A DNA stretch of 64,000 nt from positions 245,234-309,233 of the forward strand of contig NZ_OBQD01000004.1 of assembly GCF_900220975.1 (NCBI RefSeq). The letters are read 5' to 3'. This stretch comes from Rhizobium subbaraonis. GTDB taxonomy: Bacteria; Pseudomonadota; Alphaproteobacteria; Rhizobiales; Rhizobiaceae. A program made the translations under genes and the position numbers. Shown here piece after piece: positions 1 to 9,900 of the stretch; the first letter of the stretch is position 1; every line of letters begins with the position of its first letter. The notes beneath the pieces are model-generated. The model was not told where the DNA came from. It worked only from the letters and a program-made list of their open reading frames with translations, and ran no database searches.

Positions 1-1
1 C

Positions 2-805
2 GACAACGTCATTCCGCCATCGATCGCCTTCCTGCTGCTGGCCGCAGCCACCCAGCTTTCGGTCGGCTCGCTGCTTGTCGGCGGCTTCTTCGCCGGCGGG
101 CTCATGGCGCTCTGCCTGGCATTTGCGATCCACTTCTCGGCTGGAGATCCCGGCACTGCGCCTCGGGCAACCGCGGCGCAGTGCCGGCAGGCGCTTGCGT
201 CCGCACTGCCGGCCCTCGGCCTCGGCATCATCGTGGTGGCGGGTATCCGTTTCGGCGTTATCACCACCACCGAGGCGGCAGCGGTGGCTGCGGCCTACAC
301 CCTTTTGCTGAGCCTTGCGGCATCCGGTCGGCCTGTCCACGCGTTCGCCAGCTTCCGTCAGGCTGCGGCCGAGGCAGCGGCGATCGGCCTCCTGATCGGC
401 ACCGCGGCCCCCTTCGCTTTCCTGCTGGCGCTGGACGACATAGCCGGCCTCGTGTCGCGCTGTGTGAGCATGCTCGGCGGTGGCGCATTTGCAGTCCTGC
501 TGCTGTCGAACCTCGTTCTGCTCACCGCCGGCCTCGTGCTCGACATCGGTGCGGCAATCCTGTTGCTCGGGCCGATCCTGCTGCCCGCCGCCGTCGCCGC
601 CGGTATCGATCCGGTTCAGTTCGGCGTGATCGTGGTGGTGAACCTGATGATCCATGGCCTCACGCCGCCGATCGGCATTCTCATCTACGTCGTCAGCGGC
701 GTCACCCGCGTTTCGCCGACCGCGTTGTTCGGCGCCGTCCTTCCCTACCTTGCTGCGCTGCTTTTCGCCCTCGTCGTCCTGTGCGCGTTTGCGCTTCTGT
801 TCTGA
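2..805 (+). CDS. dctM: TRAP transporter large permease (DctM-like), C-terminal part
   Basis: The gene is open at the left edge of the window; 267 residues remain, roughly the last 60 percent of a typical ~430-residue DctM subunit. The reading frame runs from base 2 to a TGA at 803-805. The translation is almost entirely hydrophobic, with repeated membrane segments and the Gly/Pro-rich re-entrant stretches typical of DctM (for example NVIPPS near the start and GLTPPIGILIYV near residue 220). Known family role: with the small DctQ subunit and a periplasmic binding protein it imports organic acids or related solutes using the sodium gradient. The binding protein follows 11 bases downstream, so the two are one operon, with dctQ presumably upstream outside the window. 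The substrate cannot be told from sequence. Confidence 0.9.
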   Translation, partial: DNVIPPSIAFLLLAAATQLSVGSLLVGGFFAGGLMALCLAFAIHFSAGDPGTAPRATAAQCRQALASALPALGLGIIVVAGIRFGVITTTEAAAVAAAYTLLLSLAASGRPVHAFASFRQAAAEAAAIGLLIGTAAPFAFLLALDDIAGLVSRCVSMLGGGAFAVLLLSNLVLLTAGLVLDIGAAILLLGPILLPAAVAAGIDPVQFGVIVVVNLMIHGLTPPIGILIYVVSGVTRVSPTALFGAVLPYLAALLFALVVLCAFALLF

Positions 806-816
806 TCGGAGTTTTC

Positions 817-1815
817 ATGGACTGCCTCCACCGCCGCTGCTTCCTCACGTCCGCCGCCGCTGTTCTTTCCAGCCTCGCCGCGCCCGCACTTGTTCGACCG
901 GCGCACGCACGGGCGACTACCGTCACGATTGCCTCGCTGCTCGGCGAGGACAAGCCGGAGACGAAGATCTGGCGACGGGTCGCGGACGTGGTCGAGGCCC
1001 GGCTTCCGGGGCGCTTCCGCTTCAACATCGTCGCAAACGGCGCGCTCGGCGGGGAGAAGGAGGTGGCAGAAAGCGTTCGGCTTGGTGCCGTGCAGGCGAG
1101 CCTCTCCACAATGTCCTCGCTGTCGGGCTGGGTGCCGCAGGTGCAGATCCTCGATCTTCCCTTTCTCTATCGCGACGCCGCCCATGTGCGGCGGGTCGTG
1201 GAAGGCGGGATCGGTGCGGATCTTCGGCAACAGCTGGCCGAGCAGGGCTTCATCGTCGGCGGCTTCATCGACTACGGAGCGCGGCATCTCCTGACAAAGC
1301 AGCCGGTAACGCGACCTCAGCAGCTGCGCGGCGTCAAGATCCGGGTGATCCAGAGCCCTCTGCACCAGAAGCTCTGGAGCGCCTTCGCCGCTGTCCCGGT
1401 CGGCATCCCGATCACGGAGACCTACAACGCGCTTTCCACCGGCGTCGCAGATGCGATGGACCTGACCAAATCCGCCTATGCCGGATTCAAGCTGTACGAA
1501 GTCGTTCCCTTCCTGACAGAGACCGGACACATCCGCGCGTCCGGCGTGGTGTACTTCGGCAGCGCCTTCTGGAGCGGCCTGTCCGACGAGGAGAGAGGCG
1601 TGCTCGGGACCGCAGTTTCGGAGGGGGCCAGCTATTTCAACCAGCTGATCGTCGACGACGAGAAGGCGTCGATGCAGCAGGTGGAGGCAGGCGGGGGCAC
1701 GGTGTTTGCGCCGGAAATGCCGGAAGCATGGCTGGAGGGAGCCCAGACAGTCTGGGGTGACCTTGCGGACGTCGTCGGAGGGATGGAGAAGATCAAGGCT
1801 GCACAGGGCGCGTGA
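817..1815 (+). CDS. dctP: TRAP transporter substrate-binding protein (DctP family)
   Basis: A 332-residue periplasmic solute-binding protein of the DctP/TRAP family. The N-terminus has a twin-arginine-like signal (HRRCFLTSAAA) followed by a hydrophobic stretch and an Ala-rich cleavage region near residue 30, suggesting export, perhaps by Tat. The body shows family hallmarks: a GEKE stretch, the segment around ILDLPFLYRD, and the substrate-gating region with a conserved Arg (GVKIRVIQSP, near residue 170) that binds the ligand carboxylate in characterised members. The ATG at 817 is the first in-frame start that gives a signal peptide and lies 11 bases after the permease stop. It delivers the ligand to the DctQM permease. 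Ligand identity is unknown. Confidence 0.9.
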   Translation: MDCLHRRCFLTSAAAVLSSLAAPALVRPAHARATTVTIASLLGEDKPETKIWRRVADVVEARLPGRFRFNIVANGALGGEKEVAESVRLGAVQASLSTMSSLSGWVPQVQILDLPFLYRDAAHVRRVVEGGIGADLRQQLAEQGFIVGGFIDYGARHLLTKQPVTRPQQLRGVKIRVIQSPLHQKLWSAFAAVPVGIPITETYNALSTGVADAMDLTKSAYAGFKLYEVVPFLTETGHIRASGVVYFGSAFWSGLSDEERGVLGTAVSEGASYFNQLIVDDEKASMQQVEAGGGTVFAPEMPEAWLEGAQTVWGDLADVVGGMEKIKAAQGA

Positions 1816-2431
1816 GGTCTGAGCATAGGGGCGATCGCGAAGCAGCGGCGATCGCCTGTCCCCCGCAAAGTGCCTGTGTGCAATGATGTCTTATGTTGTT
1901 TTTGATTCCAAAATTTCTAAGATCAATTCGACCTGTCTGTTTGTACGGTAGCGCGAAGACAACTGATAATATCCAAATATATTTATCTGTTTCCAGTTGC
2001 ATTTGTGGGTCATGACAAATTTCCTCCTTCATGCATCGCAAGTTAAATTTGATTGAATTTATCAGTTTCCAGGAGTTTCAATTTATTCTGTCACTATACG
2101 CCGAATTTTTATTTCAGGTATTCCGCTCCCTCCGTTTTCGCGGGGGTAGGAGCCTACAACCGGCAGCGTACATTGCCTAATCGATGTCATCAGCCAATGG
2201 GGTAGGTATCGGTCATGTTGATAGGTCGCGTCATTCCGTAACCGTCCTGAGAGTTTACGCATATCAGGACGAGATACTGACCACGGCATACACTTCCGAC
2301 GGTGAAGGCAGCCAATGTCATCATCGTCTGACCCCCCAATTCCGCTGGATTCCGCCAGATCACGGACTGATACTTCGAGCCAGGGCCGCTTGGCTCAAGG
2401 GGCATTCTCTGGCTTGAAACGGTTGGATGAC
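1816..2431. other. AT-rich intergenic leader upstream of the NRPS genes
   Basis: About 616 bases separate dctP from the NRPS start chosen here. From about 1870 to 2120 the DNA is clearly richer in A and T than the rest of the window, as expected for a promoter region or a transferred segment. I see no convincing gene: the open frames on either strand have atypical composition and no family features. Two symmetric elements are visible: GTAGG-AG-CCTAC at 2146-2157 and CGTCCTGA / TCAGGACG at 2243-2271. No -35/-10 pair can be fixed with confidence. Confidence 0.6.
2243..2271. promoter_or_regulatory. Inverted repeat upstream of the NRPS operon
   Basis: CGTCCTGA at 2243-2250 and TCAGGACG at 2264-2271 are perfect 8-base inverted arms separated by 13 bases. 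The element is 160 bases before the preferred NRPS start at 2432 and 43 bases before the alternative ATG at 2315. It could be an operator or an RNA hairpin in the leader; there is no T-tract, so a terminator is unlikely. The function is inference only. Confidence 0.35.
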
Positions 2432-5400
2432 ATGAATCTGAGCGCCATTTTTTGTGGTGACGGAACGCTTTTGCTTCGTTGCGCGGACGCCTTTCGCCAG
2501 GCGGGCGGCGTGATAGAGGCCATTGTCACTTCCGATCCGCAGATCGCCGCATGGGCCGCAGCGGAAGCCGTTCGTTGCGAAGGCTACGAAGCGGCGGGGC
2601 AGGGCGGAACCGATGCCGACTTTCTCTTCAGCGTCGCGAACCTGAACGTGCTTCCGCCATCCATGCTCGCACGTGCCCGGCGTTTGGCCGTGAACTTCCA
2701 CGACGGGCCGCTGCCGGCGCGCGCGGGATCGAATGTGCCCGCCTGGTCGATCATCGACGGGGCGGATGAGCACGCGGTGACCTGGCATGAAATGACCGAA
2801 CGCGTCGATGCCGGGCGCATTCTCAAGCAGCGGCGGTTCCCGATCCATGGGCATGACACGGCATTCAGCCTGAATGCGCGCTGCTATGAAGCCGCATTCG
2901 AAAGCTTCGCAGAACTTGTTTTGGAACTTGCCGACGGCCGTTGCATGCCCGTCGATCCTGTCGGTGAGCGCAAATGGTACGCGAAATCGAAGCGGCCGGT
3001 TGAACACGGTACGCTCGACTTCCGGAAGCCGGCACAGGAACTGTGTCGGCTCGTGCGCGGTCTGAATTTCGGCGGCTACACGAACCCGCTCGCGCTGGCA
3101 AAAATGTGGTCAGGAGAGCATGTCGTAACGGTTGGCCGGCTTGAGATCGTCCCGGCTTCTGCCCGGCCTGCAGGTGAAATCATTGCGAGCGATGCCGGTT
3201 CGATCACCGTTATGGCCGCCGACAAGGCCGTTCGCCTCAGCGAGCTCGCCCATCTCGACGGGCGGCCGGTCGATCCGGTTGCCGTGGGGCTGACGCCCGG
3301 TCTCGTGTTTCCGGCGCAATCACCTTTGACGGAAGCTGCTGCGCCGGATCTTGCAAATATCGGAAAGGCAGAACCGGCATGGGAGGTCGCGCTTCGGGAC
3401 GCGGCTCCGGCATTGCCGCCTTATCCGCAGACGCATACCGCAGAAGGCGGCTACGCGCCGCTGGACGCCGATGGCGTCGAGACCGACACGGTGATCGCGG
3501 CCTGGCTCGCCTGGGTCTGCGGCTTGAACGGACAGTCTCTTGCGACGGTGACGCTGCCCGATCCGAAGCCGGCTGCAGCCTGGCTGTCCAGCCGCCGTCC
3601 CGTGACGCTCGATCTCTCGCGCTGCGCCACGCCGGAAGAGGCGACGAAAGCGATGCGCTCTGCACGCGATGAAACCCTTGCGCGGGCGCCCATGGCCGCA
3701 GATCTGCCGTTGCGGCTGGTCGATCCGGAGACGCGGCGAGCAGCGCTCCAGGCCCTGCAGGTCGTCGTCGTCGACAGCGCCGCGGACATTCCGACTGATG
3801 CAAACCTTGCGCTTTGCCTGCGCCCTCCCGCGATTTCTGTCGGTAAAGGGCTCTATGCGCCCTCCGTCCTCGCGGCCCTTGCCGCCGATTTTGACGTCTT
3901 CCTTGCGGCCTTCCGAACGAAAGTCGGTTCGCCGCTTGCGACCCTGCCGCTCGGCGCCCGGACCGCTTCGCTTCGCAACGATCAGGCACATGTTGAAGCC
4001 CGCACGGTCCATGAACAGTTCGCCGCGACCTGCCGTCAGATGCCGGACGTGACGGCGCTCGAGGCGGGCAAGGTTCGGTTGACCTACGCCGAGCTGGACG
4101 CACGGGCGGCGCGGCTTGCCGGTGCGCTTGCCGCCCGCGGTGCCGCGCCCGGCACGGTCGTCGGCCTCTGCCTCGAGCGGTCGGCCGATCTCGTCGTCTC
4201 CATGCTGGCAATCCTGAAAACGGGGGCGGCGTATCTGCCACTCGACCCTGCCTATCCGCAGGAGCGGATCGGCCTCATGCTGGAAGATTCCGGAGCGACC
4301 GTCATTGTGGCGAGCCGTGGCGCCGCCAGCCGGCTGGCGCTCGATCCGGGGCGGGTGATCCATCCAGATGCTGTGGGCGCGGCGGTCGAGGATTTGCGCG
4401 GGGGCATCGACGACCTTGCCTACCTCATCTACACCTCGGGCTCGACCGGGCGTCCCAAAGGCGTGATGATCGCGCATCGGAACGTGGCGAACTTCTTCGC
4501 CGGCATGGATGCGGCGGTGCCGCTGTCGCCGGGTGCGCGGCTGCTCGCCGTCACCTCCGTCTCCTTCGATATATCGGTGCTCGAACTTCTCTGGACGCTC
4601 AGTCGTGGGGCGACCGTAGTGCTGCAGACGGATGGCGCCGGCGAGGCGGCGTTGCCGGCGTTCTCGCTGTTCTACTTTGCCTCGGAAGCCGCCGGCAGCG
4701 GTCACCAGGCCTACCGTCTGCTTCTGGAGGGGGCTCGCTTTGCCGACGAGAATGGCTTCGAGGCGATCTGGACGCCGGAGCGGCATTTCCATGCGTTCGG
4801 CGGGCTCTATCCGAACCCGGCGATCAGTTCCGCCGCCCTTGCCGGACTGACGAAGAACGTCAAGCTCAGGGCAGGTTCGACGGTGCTGCCGCTGCACCAT
4901 CCCGTGCGCGCGGCGGAGGACTGGGCGCTGGTCGACAATCTCTCCAACGGCAGGGCTGGCCTGGCGCTGGCTTCGGGATGGCAGCCGAACGATTTCCTGC
5001 TCCGACCGGAGGCTTTCCCTGAGCGCAAGGACATCATGCTCGCCTCGGTGGAGACGCTGCGCAAGTTGTGGCGCGGCGAGACCATGGCGTTTCCGGGCCA
5101 TGACGGCCGGGACGTCGAGATTCAGATCCACCCGCGACCCGTCCAGCGCGACATGCCGCTGTGGCTGACCGCGGCCGGAAATCCGGAAACCTTCATCGCC
5201 GCCGGACGCATGGGATGCGGCGTGCTCACCCATCTGCTCGGCCAGACGCTTTCTGAAGTGGAAGACAAGATCCGCAGCTACCGTATCGCCCGTGCCGAGG
5301 CCGGGCACGCCGGCCCCGGCCATGTGGTGCTGATGCTGCACACCTTCATCGGCGAAGACGAGGAAACGGTGCTCGCCGCTGCACGCAAGCCGATGAAGAG

Positions 5401-6892
5401 CTATCTCAAGAGCGCGGTCGATCTCGTTCGCCGTGCCGCCTGGACGTTTCCCACCATCGTCGAGCGCGCCGGCAAGGCCGGAAGGACGCCGCAGGAAATT
5501 TTTGAGAAGGAAGAGCTTTCGACCGACGAGCTCGATGCGCTGCTGGACCATGCGTTCGAGCGCTATTATCGCACGGCCGGCCTGTTCGGCACGCCCGAAA
5601 CCGCCAGGGAGATGGTCCGAAACGTCTCCGCGATCGGGGTGGACGAGATCGCCTGTCTGATCGACTTCGGCGTCGAAACGGAGACGGCACTCGCCAACCT
5701 GCCGAACATTCGCCGGATGATGGACGGGCTCCTCGCCGAAGGCGGGGTGACGCGCAAGGCATCGGTGGCCGAGGACATCGTCGGCTCGGAAATCACCCAC
5801 CTTCAGTGCACACCGTCAATGGCGAGTTATCTTGCCGGCGACGCGGCCGGCCGTCGGGCGCTTTCGCGGCTCGATTGCATGATGGTGGGCGGCGAGGCGT
5901 TTCCGCCCGACCTGGCGCGCAGCCTGCGCACGGCGCTGCCGGGAACGCTCCTCAACATGTACGGGCCGACGGAAACGACGATCTGGTCCTCCGTTGCGCG
6001 GCTCGACAGCGTCTCGGATCGGGTGCCGCTCGGCGAGCCGATCGCGAATACGGAACTGAGCGTGCGTTCGCTTGTCGGCCGGCCCCTGCCGGAACTGGTC
6101 GAGGGCGAGCTCTGGATCGGCGGCGCGGGGCTTGCCCGCGGGTACTGGAACCGGCCGGAGCTCACCGCCGAGCGTTTCATCGACACCCCGGAGGGGCGAT
6201 TCTACCGCACGGGTGACCTCGTGCGCAGGCATCCGGACGGCAGCCTGGAATTCCTCGGCCGCATCGACGGCCAGGTCAAGATCCGCGGCCACAGGATCGA
6301 GCTCGGCGAGATCGAGGCAAGGCTTGCCGCCTCCGACACCGTCGCCCAGGCGGCCGTCAAGGCGGTGGAATTCGGACCGGGCGATCTGCGGCTCGTCGCC
6401 TACGTGACACCGGCCGGCATGCGCCCGTCGGCGAACGATCTACGTGCGGACCTTGCGGCTACGCTGCCGGATTTCATGGTGCCTTCGCAGATCGTTCTCC
6501 TGGAGCGGATGCCGCTGACGCCGAACGGCAAGATAGACCGCAAGGCGCTTCCGGTGCCTTCCGGGCGCGTCGATCAGGGCGTCATCACCGCGGCAGAGGG
6601 CGACATGGAGACCGGGATCGCGGCCATATGGCGTGATGCGCTGGGGTTGGAAAACGTCTCGGTCACCGAGAACTTCTTCGACCTGGGCGGTCATTCCTTG
6701 CTCGTGGTGCAGGTCCAGCGCCGGATGAAGGAAGAGCTCGGCCGGGAGGTGGCGATCACGGACCTGTTCCGCTTCCCGACGATCCGCGCGATCGCAGCAC
6801 ACCTTGCCGGCAGTGTGCCGGAGGCAGTCAGCGCGGTTGATCGCGGTGCCGCGCGTGCTGCGGCGCGGCTTGCCCGCCTCGGCCGGCGATGA
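2432..6892 (+). CDS. NRPS loading protein: formyltransferase / adenylation (split by luciferase-like monooxygenase) / carrier
   Basis: 1,486 residues if it starts at ATG 2432. An in-frame ATG at 2315 has a better GAAGG ribosome site, but the extra 39 codons use codons foreign to this genome. Domains in order: methionyl-tRNA-formyltransferase-like region (1-260) with Asn-x-His near 87 and the downstream Asp in VDAGRIL; a ~250-residue linker vaguely like the end of a condensation domain; adenylation part 1 (525-740; YTSGSTG near 666, FDISVLELL near 711); a luciferase-like FMN monooxygenase (about 743-1096) inserted between core motifs A4 and A5; adenylation part 2 (YGPTETT near 1176, NGKIDRKAL near 1364); and a carrier with GGHSLL near 1420. 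My code reading, DILQMGMIWK, is glycine-like. The inserted domain resembles the MupA/Atu3671 family. There is no complete condensation domain, so this is an initiation module. An Arg/Ala-rich tail may dock to the next protein, encoded just downstream. Confidence 0.9.
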   Translation: MNLSAIFCGDGTLLLRCADAFRQAGGVIEAIVTSDPQIAAWAAAEAVRCEGYEAAGQGGTDADFLFSVANLNVLPPSMLARARRLAVNFHDGPLPARAGSNVPAWSIIDGADEHAVTWHEMTERVDAGRILKQRRFPIHGHDTAFSLNARCYEAAFESFAELVLELADGRCMPVDPVGERKWYAKSKRPVEHGTLDFRKPAQELCRLVRGLNFGGYTNPLALAKMWSGEHVVTVGRLEIVPASARPAGEIIASDAGSITVMAADKAVRLSELAHLDGRPVDPVAVGLTPGLVFPAQSPLTEAAAPDLANIGKAEPAWEVALRDAAPALPPYPQTHTAEGGYAPLDADGVETDTVIAAWLAWVCGLNGQSLATVTLPDPKPAAAWLSSRRPVTLDLSRCATPEEATKAMRSARDETLARAPMAADLPLRLVDPETRRAALQALQVVVVDSAADIPTDANLALCLRPPAISVGKGLYAPSVLAALAADFDVFLAAFRTKVGSPLATLPLGARTASLRNDQAHVEARTVHEQFAATCRQMPDVTALEAGKVRLTYAELDARAARLAGALAARGAAPGTVVGLCLERSADLVVSMLAILKTGAAYLPLDPAYPQERIGLMLEDSGATVIVASRGAASRLALDPGRVIHPDAVGAAVEDLRGGIDDLAYLIYTSGSTGRPKGVMIAHRNVANFFAGMDAAVPLSPGARLLAVTSVSFDISVLELLWTLSRGATVVLQTDGAGEAALPAFSLFYFASEAAGSGHQAYRLLLEGARFADENGFEAIWTPERHFHAFGGLYPNPAISSAALAGLTKNVKLRAGSTVLPLHHPVRAAEDWALVDNLSNGRAGLALASGWQPNDFLLRPEAFPERKDIMLASVETLRKLWRGETMAFPGHDGRDVEIQIHPRPVQRDMPLWLTAAGNPETFIAAGRMGCGVLTHLLGQTLSEVEDKIRSYRIARAEAGHAGPGHVVLMLHTFIGEDEETVLAAARKPMKSYLKSAVDLVRRAAWTFPTIVERAGKAGRTPQEIFEKEELSTDELDALLDHAFERYYRTAGLFGTPETAREMVRNVSAIGVDEIACLIDFGVETETALANLPNIRRMMDGLLAEGGVTRKASVAEDIVGSEITHLQCTPSMASYLAGDAAGRRALSRLDCMMVGGEAFPPDLARSLRTALPGTLLNMYGPTETTIWSSVARLDSVSDRVPLGEPIANTELSVRSLVGRPLPELVEGELWIGGAGLARGYWNRPELTAERFIDTPEGRFYRTGDLVRRHPDGSLEFLGRIDGQVKIRGHRIELGEIEARLAASDTVAQAAVKAVEFGPGDLRLVAYVTPAGMRPSANDLRADLAATLPDFMVPSQIVLLERMPLTPNGKIDRKALPVPSGRVDQGVITAAEGDMETGIAAIWRDALGLENVSVTENFFDLGGHSLLVVQVQRRMKEELGREVAITDLFRFPTIRAIAAHLAGSVPEAVSAVDRGAARAAARLARLGRR

Positions 6893-6925
6893 ATGGCAAA
6901 GTCCGCAAGGGAGAGCGAACCGAGC

Positions 6926-9900
6926 ATGGACAAAAACCTACCGGACAATCGCATTGCAATCGTTGGCCGCGCCGGCCGCTTTCCGTCCGCGCGAAACGTC
7001 AGCGATTTCTGGACGTTGCTGTCCGAGGGCCGTTCGGCCGAACAGCGCCTCGGCGAGGCGGATCTGATTGCGGCCGGCGTGAGCCGCAGGAGGCTTGCCG
7101 ATCCTGCTTATGTGCGGGTGGCCCATGTGTTGCCGGACATGGAGTGCTTCGACGCCGGCTTCTTCGGTTTCTCTCCGCGCGAAGCGTCCATCCTCGATCC
7201 GCAGCACCGCCATTTCCTCGAGTGCGGATGGGAGGCGCTGGAGGATGCCGGCTATGTACCCGAGCGCTTCGATGGTCGCATAGGGGTGTTCGCGGGTTCC
7301 GGCATGCAGGCCTATCTTCCCTTCAACCTTTTGACCAACCCCGAGCTCGTCGAGGAAATCGGCCTCTTCCTGTTGCGCCACACGGGCAACGACAAGGATT
7401 TCCTGCCGACACGCCTGTCCTACCTCCTGAACCTGACCGGCCCATCGGTCGCCGTCCAGACGGCCTGCTCGACCTCGCTTGTCGCCGTTCACACGGCGAT
7501 CGGCTCGCTGCTGAACATGGAATGCGACATGGCGATTGCCGGCGGTGTGACGATCGAGCTCCCGCATCGCACCGGTTATCGTTACGAGGAAGGCGAGATC
7601 CTGTCGCCGGACGGCCTGTGCCGCGCCTTCGACGATGACAGCAAGGGGACCGTGTTCGGATCCGGCGCTGCCCTCGTCGTCCTGCGTCGCTACGAGGATG
7701 CGGTTGCCGACGGCGACGATATCAAGGCCGTGATCCTGGCCAGTGCGATCAACAATGACGGCGCTGGCAAGGCGAGCTATCTGGCGCCGTCTGTAGACGG
7801 CCAGGCGGAGGCGGCCGCCGAGGCGCTGGCGCTTTCGGGCATCGAGGCGCGAGAACTTTCCTACATCGAGACCCACGGCACCGGCACGCCGATCGGCGAC
7901 CCGATCGAGCTTGCCGCGCTGAAGCAGGTCTATGGCTCAGCGCCGGCCGGTAGCATCGGGATTGGCTCGGTGAAGACCAATATCGGCCATCTGGACACCG
8001 CCGCAGGCGCGGCAAGCCTCATCAAGGTGGTGGAGGCCCTGCGGCACCGCCATCTGCCGGCGAGCCTGCATTTCAGGAAACCCAACAGTCGATTCGATTT
8101 CACGGACAGTCCCTTCCGGGTCGTGGCCGATGGACGCGAATGGACGTCTTTTTCTTCTGGGCCGCGTCGCGCGGCGGTGAACTCGCTCGGCGTTGGCGGC
8201 ACGAACGCGCATGTCATCGTGGAAGAGGCGCCGGAGCGCCCGCGGCCTGCGTCGCGATCAGAATGGCGGCTCTTTACCTTTTCGGCCCGCAGCCCAGCAG
8301 CGCTGGAGCGCCAGCGCGAACAATGGAAGGCCTTTGCCGGCGGCGAGATGCCGGCAATCGAGGACATCGCGTTCACCCTGCGCGAGGGACGCCGGCATTT
8401 TCCGGAGCGCTTCGCGATCGCCGCCCGATCCGGCGACGATCTGAAGGGCGCACTCACGGCGAAGGCGACACCGCTGCGCCGGCATGGCAAGGCGGGCGCA
8501 GCGCCGCCGCGGATCATCTTCCTGTTTCCTGGTGGCGGTGCGCAGTATCCGGGTGCCGGCGCCGGCATGATGGCGGCCTCGCCGGTGTTCGCCTCGGCCG
8601 TTGACCAGTGCTTTGCTCTTTTGCCGGATTCGGTGCCCTCCGACCTGCGGCAGGTGATGTTCGGCGCGCGGCTCTCCGATGACATGGCACGCAGCAAGCT
8701 CGGCCGTTCGAGCTATGCCATTCCCGCCCTGTTCATTCTCGAATACGCCTATTCCAAGCTGTGGGAGAGCTGGGGTGTCCGGCCGGATGCGATCGTGGCG
8801 CACAGCGTCGGCGAATATGCCGGGGCGGTCGCCGCCGGCGTCATGGAGCTGTCCGACGCATTGCGGATCGTCACGCTGCGCGGCCAGGTTATGGAGCAGG
8901 CGCCCGCGGGTGCGATGACGGCCGTGCCGCTGGGCGAGTTGCACGTGCGCGAACTGATTGGCGAAGGACTAGACATCGCGGCCATCAATTCCGCGCAATC
9001 GACCGTCGTTTCCGGTCCGGTCGCCGGTATCGAGGCGTTGGAGGCGCGCCTTGCGGGCAGCGAGCACGAGGCACGTCGCATCCATATCGACGTTGCCGCC
9101 CATTCGCGTCAGTTGGACGATCAACTCGAACGATTCCGCGAAGGCTTGCAGGGGATTTCGTTCCGTCAGCCGACGGTGCCGATGGTGTCCTCGCTGCGCG
9201 GCAGCTGGGGCGACGGGCAGGATTTCGTTTCCATCGACTACTGGGTTCGCCACCTGCGCCACACGGTGCGCTTTGCCGACGCCGTGGCTGCGGTGCTGGA
9301 AGCGCCCGACAGCGTGGTGATCGAGGTCGGCCCCGGGCAGACGGTCGGCCCGCTGGTGGCGGCAGCCACCACCCGGAATGCGCCGCGCGCCATCCTGCCT
9401 TCGGCACCGCGTCCGCGAGACGCGGAGGACGAAATGGGCGTGGCGGTCGCCGCCCTCGGCGGCCTGTGGGCAAACGGGTTCGAACTGGATCCTGGCAAAC
9501 TGCCCGGGCGTGAGGGACGGCGTGTGTCGCTGCCGACCTATCCGTTCGAGAAGGAACGTCACTGGATATCGCCCGGCCGCGGCAGGAGCGGGGAGGCGAA
9601 CGAGGATGCCGCGCCTGTGCTTGCCCGCATCGCCGAACCGTCCGACTGGGTCGAGGTGCTGGACTGGGCGGAACGGCCGCGCTCCGGCGTTGCGGCCCCG
9701 CCCGACGGCAACTGGCTGGTGCTGGCTGGCGGCGACGCGGTTTCAGAAGCGGTGCTGACGAGACTGTCCGAAGCAGGGGCGCGGGTAAGCGTGCTCCGCG
9801 CCGGTGATGGCTTTGACGCCGTACCCGGCGGATATGTGCTGCGTCCGGATTCACAAGAGGATTTCGAGGCGTTGGCAGCTGCAATGCCGTCCGCGCCGGC

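Noticed and set aside
1793-2289. Small minus-strand open frames in the AT-rich leader
   Set aside because: Composition and length look random, and no ribosome site or family feature was seen.
2315-2431. Longer N-terminus for the NRPS loading protein from ATG 2315
   Set aside because: It has a good GAAGG ribosome site, but the 39 codons use TCA, AGA, ACT and CCA, unlike the rest of the gene, and the formyltransferase homology begins at 2432. Kept only as an alternative.
3320-5800. Long open frame antisense to the NRPS loading gene
   Set aside because: Same reason: composition typical of a coding shadow, and no family motif.
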